Of a stretch of 64,000 nucleotides of DNA, positions 43,992 to 51,785 are shown piece after piece. Each line of letters starts with the position of its first letter. Position 1 is the first letter of the stretch. A program made the translations under genes and the position numbers. The stretch is from Thalassotalea psychrophila. Lineage in GTDB: Bacteria; Pseudomonadota; Gammaproteobacteria; Enterobacterales; Alteromonadaceae. The stretch is from contig NZ_CP134145.1 in NCBI RefSeq assembly GCF_031583595.1, forward strand, positions 3,286,001-3,350,000, written 5' to 3'. The notes beneath the pieces are model-generated. The model had not been told where the DNA came from. It did not search any database and saw nothing but the letters and a program-made list of their open reading frames with translations.

Positions 43992-44339
43992 ATGCAATAC
44001 GAAAACTTAGATCTATGGCAGCGTAGCTGTGAATTAAGTAGCACTGTCTACAAGTCTCTTGCATCATTGAAAGACTATGGCTTTAAAGATCAAATCACCC
44101 GCTCGTGCCTTTCTGTCCCCAGCAATATTGCCGAAGGATTAGAAAGGTATACCCCACAAGAAAAGTTTCGCTTTTTAACAATAGCGAAAGGCTCTCTTGG
44201 TGAGTTCAAAACACAAACCTATGTAGGGATGAAAGTAGGCTACATTTCAAAAGAAAGTGGTGATGCCTGGCTTAAAGAGTCTGAAGAAATTTCAAAAATG
44301 ATAGGCGGCTTCATGAAATATTTGAAAACTAAACTTTAG
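43992..44339 (+). CDS. four-helix-bundle protein (S23/IVP, Avd-like)
   Basis: Protein of 115 residues from the ATG at 43992, with AAGGA 8 nt upstream. It matches the S23 family (TIGR02436) pattern: NLDLWQRSCELSSTVYK, DQITRSCLSVPSNIAEGLER near residues 33-53, and FLTIAKGSLGEFKTQTYVGM. Relatives were first seen inside intervening sequences of 23S rRNA genes, and the Avd protein of diversity-generating retroelements has the same fold. Basic patches suggest nucleic-acid binding. Here it is solitary, with repeat arrays immediately on both sides (43768-43935 and 44340-44515). The first base after its stop codon already belongs to the array. Confidence 0.9.
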   Translation: MQYENLDLWQRSCELSSTVYKSLASLKDYGFKDQITRSCLSVPSNIAEGLERYTPQEKFRFLTIAKGSLGEFKTQTYVGMKVGYISKESGDAWLKESEEISKMIGGFMKYLKTKL

Positions 44340-44515
44340 TTACGAATACGGCGCTCCGCGCCTTCGAATACGTTGCACTACGAATACATTTCATTACGAA
44401 GCAGCTATCGAAGCGCAGCGTCTTCGGAGTCCGGCAGTGACATATTCGAAGAAGCGAAGCTACGTATTCGAAGCGATAGCGTATCCGGAGGTACGATGTA
44501 CCGTATTCGTATCTA
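44340..44515. repeat. hairpin-repeat array F (C-GNA-G family)
   Basis: Begins directly after the S23 gene stop and ends 5 bp before the ugd stop codon. Cores include GGCGC-TCC-GCGCC (44347-44359), GGTAC-GAT-GTACC (44490-44502) and an imperfect GAAGC-GAA-GCTAC. The centre is GAAGCAGCTATCGAAGCGCA, identical over 20 bases to array E. Confidence 0.9.
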
Positions 44516-44519
44516 AGGT

Positions 44520-45686
44520 TCAATCTGAACCAAACAAGTCACGGGTATAAACTTTGTCAGCAACATCAACCAATTCTTCCGCCATGCGGTTCGAAACAAT
44601 CACATCAGATATAGCTTTAAACGCATCTAAGTCGCTATATACTTTAGAATTAAAAAACTCATCTTCTTCTAGCACAGGTTCATAGATAACTACTTCAATA
44701 CCCTTAGCTTTAATGCGTTTCATAATGCCTTGTATTGATGAAGCTCTAAAATTATCAGAGCCAGACTTCATAATTAAACGATACACACCAACGACTTTTG
44801 GCCCTTTAGCAATAATAGAGTCGGCAACAAAGTCTTTGCGGGTGGTATTGGCATCAACAATGGCACTAATAATGTTATTAGGCACATCTTGGTAGTTAGC
44901 TCTAAGTTGTTTAGTATCTTTTGGTAAACAGTAACCACCATAACCAAATGAAGGGTTATTGTAATGGTTACCAATACGAGGGTCTAAACCAACGCCTTCA
45001 ATAATATGTTTTGAGTCTAAACCATGAACTTCAGCATAAGAATCTAATTCATTAAAATACGCTACGCGCATCGCTAAATAAGTATTTGAAAATAACTTAA
45101 CTGCTTCAGCTTCGGTAGATTGTGTATATAACACATCAATATTTTCTTTTTTTGCGCCCTGCACCAACAGGTTGGCAAAAATACTCGCACGTTCACTTTC
45201 TTCACCAACAATAATGCGAGATGGATACAAATTATCATGAAGCGCTTTACCTTCACGTAAAAACTCAGGTGAAAAGATAATATTAGTACAGTTATATTTA
45301 GCTCTAACCTCCTCAGTAAAGCCAACAGGAACCGTTGACTTAATTACCATTACTGCATCAGGGTTTATCGCTAAAACGTCTTTTATAACCGCTTCAACTG
45401 AGCTGGTATTAAAATAGTTTGATACTGGGTCATAATCTGTAGGGGTAGCAATAACCACAAACTTAGCATTTTTATAAGCAATGGTTTTGTCTAAAGTGGC
45501 ATTAAAATTAATGTCTTTATTTGCTAAAAAATCTTCAATTTCAGTATCTACAATGGGAGATTGGCGTTTATTAAGTAACTCTACTTTCTCGGGTATAATA
45601 TCTACCGCAACCACTTCGTTGTGTTGCGCTAATAACATAGCATTAGATAAACCTACATAGCCGGTGCCGGCAATTGCAATTTTCAT
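44520..45686 (-). CDS. ugd: UDP-glucose 6-dehydrogenase
   Basis: Oxidises UDP-glucose to UDP-glucuronate for surface polysaccharide. The 388 residues equal the E. coli Ugd length. N-terminal NAD motif GTGYVGLS at residues 7-14, [12 protein letters not shown], and the catalytic Cys in [14 protein letters not shown] near residue 255. In this window it lies 6 kb from wcaJ and yjbH, is flanked by repeat arrays on both sides, and is transcribed in the direction of the exopolysaccharide genes. Confidence 0.95.
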   Translation of the reverse strand: MKIAIAGTGYVGLSNAMLLAQHNEVVAVDIIPEKVELLNKRQSPIVDTEIEDFLANKDINFNATLDKTIAYKNAKFVVIATPTDYDPVSNYFNTSSVEAVIKDVLAINPDAVMVIKSTVPVGFTEEVRAKYNCTNIIFSPEFLREGKALHDNLYPSRIIVGEESERASIFANLLVQGAKKENIDVLYTQSTEAEAVKLFSNTYLAMRVAYFNELDSYAEVHGLDSKHIIEGVGLDPRIGNHYNNPSFGYGGYCLPKDTKQLRANYQDVPNNIISAIVDANTTRKDFVADSIIAKGPKVVGVYRLIMKSGSDNFRASSIQGIMKRIKAKGIEVVIYEPVLEEDEFFNSKVYSDLDAFKAISDVIVSNRMAEELVDVADKVYTRDLFGSD

Positions 45687-45732
45687 GTTTCTTAAAAGTC
45701 CTTATTTTTTATGCGCTGAAGTTTAGCATACA

Positions 45733-45983
45733 TTAGGTACGAATTACGAATACGTTCCACTTCGAATACGGTACTTCGTACCTCCGAATTAAAATACAAA
45801 ACAGCACAGAATATCGAATGAATTCAATTACGAATACGACGCTCTGCGCCTCCGAATGCGTTGCACTATGAATACATACCTTAGTTACGAATCTCGAATA
45901 CGTTGCACTACGAATACTTTTCATTTCGAAGCAGCTATCGAAGCGAAACGTATTCGAAGTCACGTAGTGACGTATTCGAAACT
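45733..45983. repeat. hairpin-repeat array G (C-GNA-G family, two blocks)
   Basis: A left block (45735-45790) has GGTAC-TTC-GTACC. About 40 bp of unrelated AT-rich sequence follow, then a right block with GCAGCTATCGAAGCGAAACG and GTCAC-GTA-GTGAC (45959-45971). It lies between the divergent ugd and beta-barrel genes, so it would be in both 5' regions. Confidence 0.87.
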
Positions 45984-46042
45984 AAAGAAAAGATCGTCTA
46001 TGATTAATTCAATGTAAAAATAAAAAATTCAGGAGTTTCACT

Positions 46043-46678
46043 GTGAATTCTTTCGCTAAACTAACTACTCTTACGATAGCGTTTTTGTTATCAATTTCCG
46101 TTTACGCTCAAACATATGAATACAATAATTTCCAACCAAACCAGCAATATTATTTAGGCTTATCAATTGGCCACGGTATACATGTAGAAGACTCGTTTAG
46201 TGAGTTCGCCTTAACAACATTAACAGCTAGACTAGGCTATAACTACACCAGTAACATAGGGTTTGAAGTAAGATACGCGAGTGGCTTATCGGAAGATGAA
46301 ATAGATTCATTTGATCGAGAGTTAGACAGCTTAATGGGAATTTATGCAGTATATACCTACCCAGTACAAAAAAAATTAAACCTATTTGCTATTGCTGGTA
46401 TTACCGACCTAGAGATTATACAAAACCAACACAGTATTGAAAATGACATCCCCTCCCCACCTAGCCTTGGCGGAGTTTCAAGCACAATTCCCCAAGAAAC
46501 AAATCAAAACCAATCCAATATCAAAAAGGAATTTAGCGAAACCGGCCCAAGCCTTGGTGCTGGTATTGAATACAAAATAAATAACCGAGCAAGATGGATA
46601 CTTGAAGCTATGATATATGTTGATGGTAGTGATGTAGATTATGGGCAAATATCAGGAGGGTTTCGGATCAGTTTTTAA
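46043..46678 (+). CDS. small outer-membrane beta-barrel protein (paralogue 1)
   Basis: Exported protein of 211 residues, signal peptide about 1-22 (ending VYAQ). Eight-stranded barrel pattern: YYLGLSIGHGIHVEDSF, LTARLGYNYTSNIGFEVRYASGL, GIYAVYTYPV, LNLFAIAGIT, SLGAGIEYKI and a terminal GGFRISF. It is clearly related to the protein at 50714-51247, sharing YLGL...HG.H..DSF and A.LGY/ARFGY blocks and a LAGIYGV/LMGIYAV segment. It has an extra proline/glutamine/asparagine-rich loop near residues 133-165. Role unknown; genomic position suggests an envelope function linked to exopolysaccharide. Confidence 0.75.
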   Translation: MNSFAKLTTLTIAFLLSISVYAQTYEYNNFQPNQQYYLGLSIGHGIHVEDSFSEFALTTLTARLGYNYTSNIGFEVRYASGLSEDEIDSFDRELDSLMGIYAVYTYPVQKKLNLFAIAGITDLEIIQNQHSIENDIPSPPSLGGVSSTIPQETNQNQSNIKKEFSETGPSLGAGIEYKINNRARWILEAMIYVDGSDVDYGQISGGFRISF

Positions 46679-46683
46679 ACTAA

Positions 46684-46838
46684 CTAGGTACGAATACGGC
46701 GCTCTGCGCCTTCGAATACGTTTCACTCCGAATCACGAAGCAACTATCAAAGCGATAGCGTATTCAAAGTAGCGAAGCTACATATTCGAAATCTCGCAGT
46801 GATGTATTCGTAACTAGGCGCAGCGTTAGCGTATTAGA
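46684..46838. repeat. hairpin-repeat array H (C-GNA-G family)
   Basis: Starts 6 bp after the stop codon of the beta-barrel gene and ends just before the terminator at 46842. Cores include GGCGC-TCT-GCGCC (46694-46706) and GTAGC-GAA-GCTAC, with the centre CGAATCACGAAGCAACTATC. Confidence 0.88.
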
Positions 46839-46841
46839 AAC

Positions 46842-46872
46842 AAAAAACCAGTGCAATTAGCACTGGTTTTTT
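46842..46872. terminator. bidirectional terminator between two repeat arrays
   Basis: Thirteen-base arms (46842-46854 and 46860-46872) with loop AATTA, A and T tracts on either side. It serves the convergent beta-barrel and lipoprotein genes. Confidence 0.95.
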
Positions 46873-46892
46873 AAATTTACATATACTCTTTG

Positions 46893-46992
46893 ATACGAAT
46901 CACGAATACATTTCATTCCAAACTCGAAGCGTTAGCGTACTCGGAGTAGCGAAGCTACGTATTCGAAGGCGCAAAGCGCCGTATTCGAAACT
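46893..46992. repeat. hairpin-repeat array I (C-GNA-G family, short)
   Basis: Mirror-placed to array H across the shared terminator, in the 3' UTR of the minus-strand lipoprotein gene. Contains GTAGC-GAA-GCTAC and GGCGC-AAA-GCGCC (46968-46980). Confidence 0.88.
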
Positions 46993-47000
46993 AGAGTCTA

Positions 47001-48038
47001 TTAAGCGCCGCCACTTTCTCCACCCGTTGGGTTACCAACAGTGTCTTCTGCATCTTCAACAGCATCTTCAATCTCTTCTAAGTCTACACCTTCATTAGCT
47101 GCATCTTCAATTTCAGTAACTGCTTCAGCAGCTTCTTCAGAAAGAGTAATTTCAGGGTTTTGTGAAACTACAACAGCTTCTGCCATAACATCTGCCTGAA
47201 CGTCTTCCCAAGCACTTGCTGCTTCTTGGTAAGCAGGATCTGAAGAGTCCGTTTCAGTAAGCACTACAGCTGTCTCAACAATAGTAGCAATTGATTCGGC
47301 AATATTATCACTAGTCGAAGTAGTAACCGCCGCATTAATAATGGCAAAACCAGACTCAGAAGCATCAGCAGCAGCAGTTTCTTCAGGGTCATTCAGGTTT
47401 GGTAACTCTAAAGTAAATACGTTGGTATGGGCTGTTACTTCTACACCAAATATCGCAGCAACCGTTTTAGTTACAGCAGTTTGGCTTGCAGTGAAATCAT
47501 CAGCAGTGATAGCACCTAAATCAGGGTTAGTTGTTTCTAGGTTAGAAACATAAAGTTCAGTCGCAATTGATGTAACCGCATTAACTTGAGCGTTAACTGT
47601 TACTGCTTCTTCTGCATCATCTACATAAGTTACATTACTAAGTTCAACACCTGCTAATGAAGCACTTGGTACTGTTTCACCAAAAGCAATTGGCGCATCT
47701 GCTGTGCCACAGTTTTCAACGTCACATAGCATTGTTGTGTTGTCGTTGGCAGTAACACTAATTAAGTAAACACCAGCATCATCCAATAAACCACTCAGTT
47801 CGTAGTCACCATTTTCATCTGTAGTTGTAGAAAGTACAGCGTTAGTAATATCTGTGTAGTGGTATAAGTTTACATCTGCGTTAGCTAAAACACCTTTTAA
47901 GGCGTTACCAGAAAAAGTAGCTAATGTGCCTGATGGAGAATCATCAGAATCATTATCAAATAAATCACACCCAGTTAGCGTTAAACTGGCTCCTAATAGC
48001 ATTAAGCCTGAAAGTTTTTTTAATTTTGTAGTTAACAT
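47001..48038 (-). CDS. lipoprotein with carboxypeptidase-regulatory-like (Ig-like) domain
   Basis: Protein of 345 residues. Lipoprotein signal with lipobox LTGC near residues 21-24, then an acidic DNDSDDS linker. A beta-sandwich of the CarboxypepD_reg/CNA-B type (about 40-130) contains NALKGVLANADVNLYHY...TTTDENGDYELSGL. The C-terminal half is alanine-, glutamate- and aspartate-rich and probably helical, ending in GGESGG. Very acidic overall, as common in marine surface proteins. Function unknown; neighbours are envelope proteins of the exopolysaccharide region. Confidence 0.7.
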   Translation of the reverse strand: MLTTKLKKLSGLMLLGASLTLTGCDLFDNDSDDSPSGTLATFSGNALKGVLANADVNLYHYTDITNAVLSTTTDENGDYELSGLLDDAGVYLISVTANDNTTMLCDVENCGTADAPIAFGETVPSASLAGVELSNVTYVDDAEEAVTVNAQVNAVTSIATELYVSNLETTNPDLGAITADDFTASQTAVTKTVAAIFGVEVTAHTNVFTLELPNLNDPEETAAADASESGFAIINAAVTTSTSDNIAESIATIVETAVVLTETDSSDPAYQEAASAWEDVQADVMAEAVVVSQNPEITLSEEAAEAVTEIEDAANEGVDLEEIEDAVEDAEDTVGNPTGGESGGA

Positions 48039-48222
48039 TTTTTTATATTTCTTTATTTAAGTGAGTAAATCCGTTTAACACATGGGTGCCATGTGTTTAA
48101 GCCCTGAGCACAACTTGTAAAAAATTATTACAAGTATGTAATATAATATAAAACAACAACGAAGACGACAACCCTTAGTTGTTGTTTATTTTAAGTTTGT
48201 ACAATGTAATTTTACATCTTCA

Positions 48223-48394
48223 GTTACAAATACGCTTTGCTCCGAATGCGTTTCACTTCGAATCACGAATGAACTATCGAAGCGCAGCGTATCCGAAGGT
48301 ACGAAGTACCGTATCCGAAATAGCGAAGCTACGTATTCGAAGTCACGCAGTGACGTACTCGAAGTAGCGAAGGTACAAAGTACCGTATTCGTAA
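48223..48394. repeat. hairpin-repeat array J (C-GNA-G family)
   Basis: Cores in order: GGTAC-GAA-GTACC, ATAGC-GAA-GCTAC (one mismatch), GTCAC-GCA-GTGAC (48342-48354) and GGTAC-AAA-GTACC. It ends at the YjbH stop codon; GTAACTAA supplies the TAG. Confidence 0.9.
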
Positions 48395-50530
48395 CTAATA
48401 CCTATCGCGGTTAAAGTAAGCTCTATTCAAGTTATGATAAAGGCTTGGCTCCTTACCAAACCCAGACTTAATCGTATTACCGGTGTTTTCTTCAGTAAGG
48501 GATGTTTCAATATAGTAATCCCATTGTTCAGTACCCATTACTTGCACACCGTAATTAGGCTTCATTGATTTGCCAAAGTTTAGTGGAATACTAAAACCAA
48601 GCGCTAAAAAGTCTTCTTCTTCGCCGCCATCGGCATCGTCAAATTTGGTACGCTTATAACGAACACCAACTTGCACATTGTTAAACCAGTGTAGCGAGCG
48701 TAAGGTAAAACCTTTATCGCCATGCCAATATTCACCAGCGGTTAATTCTATATCCCAATTAAGTGGGTGATATCGGTAACGGTACTTAACTAGTTTGGGT
48801 TGCTGCTTAATTGTTTTTTTACCGCCCCAAACCCAAATATCATTTTCAAAATCACCAACTAACGTAGTTACCCTATGCGTATTAGTATTATCAGCCCAGC
48901 GAGTTTCATTTAATAAACCGTCATGGTCGCCATAAACACGTCCAAAGCTAAACTTAGTAAATACATTAAATGGCAACACAAAGGTTTGATGAAATAAGCG
49001 AGTATCAATGCCTTCATCCAAGCCATATTTCTTTTGATAGTACTCGCCACCATCAAAGTCATCGCTATTCACCACAGAGTCAGACAAGTGGCGTACTTCA
49101 ATAACGCCACCATCCCATAAACTCATTTGCAAACGAGAGCTAATAGCAACTTCATAATCATATGCACCGTACTCAGTACCCACTAATGACTTAAGTTCTG
49201 GGGCAAGTATTAACCTTGGAGTAAAATGGGTAGAACTTTCATTTTTAACTAGCCAATTAACAGAATCATCACCAAACCAACCAGCAAAGATACCAGTTTC
49301 ACTACTTCCTGAACTTGTTTCAGGATCTCCACCACGTAATGCTTCAGCGTAACTAACAACACCAGAGTTTGTTAATTCAATTGTCCCTTGCACATCACCC
49401 AGTGCAACTAATGATAAATGACGTACAACCGCAATCGCATCCATTTCATTTTGGTTATAAATATTATTCTCAATACGAATAAGGACATCGTCGCCAGACA
49501 ATCCTAAAGAAACACTTTCAAAACCCTCGTTCTCAAGGCGTTGCGCCAACATAGCAACGCGTTCATTAATACCATCATTCCCGTGCTTTCCCCCGTCATT
49601 CCCGCGAAGGCGGGAACCCATGTATTCGTTTTCACCTTCCCCCTTAGTACTTAGCCCTTCTACTTCACCAAGCATCTCAACCCGATAAGCTTCATCACTA
49701 CTAAAAGCCAAAGAACGATCCTCTGTGGCACTTCCAGCCCCAAGCGGTACGCTTATACCAAAATTAAACCAAGCATCCCGTTCATTATGCTCATCATCAC
49801 TAGAGTACAAGTGCGCGCTTACATATAAATCCCAACCATTAGGCAACCATGAATCAGGCGCAAACGCTTTTACGCCAACATTAACCGCATTCGCATCATA
49901 TTCTGCTGCAACTTGTAATACCTCAAACGGTTGATACTCAACAGAGCCAATTGCCCCATCCATATAACCAATGGCATTATCTGAAGTAGCAACACCTAAA
50001 CTTGTACGTACAGCCCCAATAGATGAAAAAGTAAACTCTTTAGAAGCACTAACATAATAAGCCTCAGATTTAACCACCGAGCCGCCAACATCTTGGCCAC
50101 CAATTGCCAAACTGAACCAGTCTTTGGGGATAAACGGTATTTGCCATTTAATAGAACCCGATAAATCACGAGTGCCGCAGCCTCCTTCAGTAATACCATT
50201 ACAAGCCCAAGTTTCAGTTGCCAGTCGTGCAACTACTTCAAGCCCAGGTAAAATTCCAACTCCAAACTTTAAATCATGATAATTTTGAAAACCTTTATCA
50301 TATAATTCCGTATTACCTTGATCAAAATAGTTATCTGAATAACTAAAGCCAAAATCCCCCCAATTAATTACTTCAGCTGTAGGGGTGTTAAACACCCCAG
50401 TAAACGCCTGCATTGAATAACTGTTATTTATTGAGGAAGGTTTGCTTTCTGTTTCATTAAGTAAAAATTGAGTTTGAGCTGAATTAGCAAAGGCTAATAA
50501 TATGCAAGAGGTTAAAAATTGTTTTTTCAT
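48395..50530 (-). CDS. yjbH: YjbH domain-containing outer-membrane protein
   Basis: Exopolysaccharide-associated outer-membrane protein of 711 residues. Signal peptide about 1-20. The family start SMQAFTGVFNTPTAEVINWGDFGFSYSD is followed by GFQNYHDLKFGVGILPGLEVVARL. A large barrel ends with FNVFTKFSFGRVYGDHDGL and GFSIPLNFGKSMKPNYG. In E. coli yjbEFGH and related gfc operons, YjbH serves polysaccharide export. Two dispersed palindromes lie inside the reading frame: an SRLRGND-type unit (residues about 304-320, MGSRLRGNDGGKHGNDG) and one encoding GGDPETSSGSSETG near residue 405. Both are in frame. Confidence 0.88.
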   Translation of the reverse strand: MKKQFLTSCILLAFANSAQTQFLLNETESKPSSINNSYSMQAFTGVFNTPTAEVINWGDFGFSYSDNYFDQGNTELYDKGFQNYHDLKFGVGILPGLEVVARLATETWACNGITEGGCGTRDLSGSIKWQIPFIPKDWFSLAIGGQDVGGSVVKSEAYYVSASKEFTFSSIGAVRTSLGVATSDNAIGYMDGAIGSVEYQPFEVLQVAAEYDANAVNVGVKAFAPDSWLPNGWDLYVSAHLYSSDDEHNERDAWFNFGISVPLGAGSATEDRSLAFSSDEAYRVEMLGEVEGLSTKGEGENEYMGSRLRGNDGGKHGNDGINERVAMLAQRLENEGFESVSLGLSGDDVLIRIENNIYNQNEMDAIAVVRHLSLVALGDVQGTIELTNSGVVSYAEALRGGDPETSSGSSETGIFAGWFGDDSVNWLVKNESSTHFTPRLILAPELKSLVGTEYGAYDYEVAISSRLQMSLWDGGVIEVRHLSDSVVNSDDFDGGEYYQKKYGLDEGIDTRLFHQTFVLPFNVFTKFSFGRVYGDHDGLLNETRWADNTNTHRVTTLVGDFENDIWVWGGKKTIKQQPKLVKYRYRYHPLNWDIELTAGEYWHGDKGFTLRSLHWFNNVQVGVRYKRTKFDDADGGEEEDFLALGFSIPLNFGKSMKPNYGVQVMGTEQWDYYIETSLTEENTGNTIKSGFGKEPSLYHNLNRAYFNRDRY
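49307..49325. repeat. dispersed palindrome TCCTGAA...TTCAGGA inside yjbH
   Basis: TCCTGAA and TTCAGGA arms with a CTTGT centre. Related copies occur outside genes at 58569-58589 (CTGAATTTATTTCAG) and, degenerate, at 51427-51446. The in-gene copy encodes DPETSSG on the minus strand. Confidence 0.7.
49570..49622. repeat. SRLRGND-type palindromic repeat inserted in yjbH
   Basis: Contains ATTCCCGCGAAGGCGGGAA (49599-49617), preceded by a decayed second copy (CATTCCCGTGCTTTCCC). Intact copies lie at 57643-57670 and 57680-57707. Translated on the minus strand it gives GSRLRGNDG, a peptide familiar as the product of this repeat class in many genomes. Confidence 0.85.
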
Positions 50531-50713
50531 ATCCCTGAAACTGTGCGGTTATTGTTATTTTAATATGACAATTATTTTACTTATAAATATATCAACAAGC
50601 AATCAACATTATTATTACAGCGGTTACCAATTCATACGATTAACGACAGTTAGATACAAGCCATACGCGTAATATTAGCCGCTAATAACAAATTTAATTT
50701 AATCGTGACCTAA

Positions 50714-51247
50714 ATGAAAAAATCACTCCTTACTTTATTACTATTAACTAGCACAACAGCCTTTGCCTCTTCCGAGGTTTTTCCAACAACAGAGCCAAAA
50801 AACAACATGTATTTAGGCTTACAACTCACCCATGGACTGCATAGCGGAGACAGCTTTGAAGAAATTGAACCTTCAATGTTAATTGCGCGCTTTGGTTATT
50901 CTTTCGCGACTAACCTAGCAGTTGAAGCACGTTTGGGTACTGGTTTTAGTGATTACAACGTAAATGGTGTAAACAATGAATTAGATAATTTAGCCGGTAT
51001 ATACGGTGTTGCTACGATACCTTTAAGCAAAAACTTTGATGTTTATGCATTACTTGGTTTTACTAGTGCAGAAATAGCCAATACCAACAATAACCATACA
51101 GCAAGTTTATCAGGTGCCTCTGTTGGCGCTGGTGTTAATTACAAGATGACCGACAGAATTTCATTTAATGCGGAATTAATTAATTATGTTGATGAAGCCG
51201 ATTCAGCATTTGGTGGATTAAGCGCTGGCGTAACCTATAAGTTTTAA
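50714..51247 (+). CDS. small outer-membrane beta-barrel protein (paralogue 2)
   Basis: Exported protein of 177 residues, signal peptide about 1-18 (ending AFAS). Eight-stranded barrel pattern: MYLGLQLTHGLHSGDSF, LIARFGYSFATNLAVEARLG, LAGIYGVATIPL, FDVYALLGFT, SVGAGVNYKM and a final AGVTYKF. Paralogue of the protein at 46043-46678 but without its Pro/Gln loop. The two barrels bracket the lipoprotein and YjbH genes, which suggests a common envelope role. It is divergent from yjbH over a 183-bp promoter region. Confidence 0.78.
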   Translation: MKKSLLTLLLLTSTTAFASSEVFPTTEPKNNMYLGLQLTHGLHSGDSFEEIEPSMLIARFGYSFATNLAVEARLGTGFSDYNVNGVNNELDNLAGIYGVATIPLSKNFDVYALLGFTSAEIANTNNNHTASLSGASVGAGVNYKMTDRISFNAELINYVDEADSAFGGLSAGVTYKF

Positions 51248-51267
51248 AACTTAGCAAGTGATAAACA

Positions 51268-51293
51268 AAAAAACCGGCGTAAGCCGGTTTTTT
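51268..51293. terminator. terminator after beta-barrel paralogue 2
   Basis: AAAAAACCGGC (51268-51278) and GCCGGTTTTTT (51283-51293) with a GTAA tetraloop; symmetric A/T tracts make it usable in both directions. Confidence 0.93.
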
Positions 51294-51496
51294 GTGTTTA
51301 TCAATAATGCTCCACGTATTCACGGGGATGACTATGTTAATCTCATAGCTTTCTAACTTGGAACTTTGCAGCTATCTAATGGATCCCCGCCTACGTGTAC
51401 CCCCCTTCAGTTCAGGGACTTAAAATTCTGAAACAAGTTCAGAAAGACGGTATTGAGCATAGTTCTACTACAATTTTGTCATTCTAACGAAGGTCC
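51294..51496. other. repeat debris before the MITE-like element
   Basis: Holds decayed palindromes: CGGGGAT (51318-51324) facing ATCCCCG (51382-51388), the CATAGCTTTCTA motif seen in other gaps of the locus, and a TTCTGAAAC...TTCAGAA dyad. No gene. Confidence 0.5.
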
Positions 51497-51756
51497 AACA
51501 CCGTTCAGTTAAGGATTAAATAAGATCCTGACCTTCGTCAGGAAAATTAGATACTATTTTCCGTTGTTCTCGGTGTAACACGAAGTGCCTCGGTGAAGTG
51601 CGTAACACCTCGGTGGTTCAATGGTTTCAGCTCTAAAAGTCAAATAAACCACAGAGGAAATCGATGCTTCAATAAACAGATAAAAAACTTAGTTCCTTAA
51701 CTGAACGGTGTTAGACGAAGGTCAGGATCTTATTTAACTCTTAACTGATCGGTGTT
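51497..51756. mobile_element. MITE-like element, single copy (260 bp)
   Basis: Non-coding element with imperfect inverted ends of about 44 bp (51497-51540 and 51713-51756). The left end begins AACACCGTTCAGTTAAGGA and recurs inverted without mismatch at 51694-51712. Inside the core CCTCGGTG is repeated three times, with CTCTAAAAGTCAAATAAACC and ACCACAGAGG. The same core occurs three times in tandem at 53867-54449. No transposase is encoded. Confidence 0.85.
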
Positions 51757-51785
51757 ACGCCTGTGCGAGAACGACCTATGGTCGC

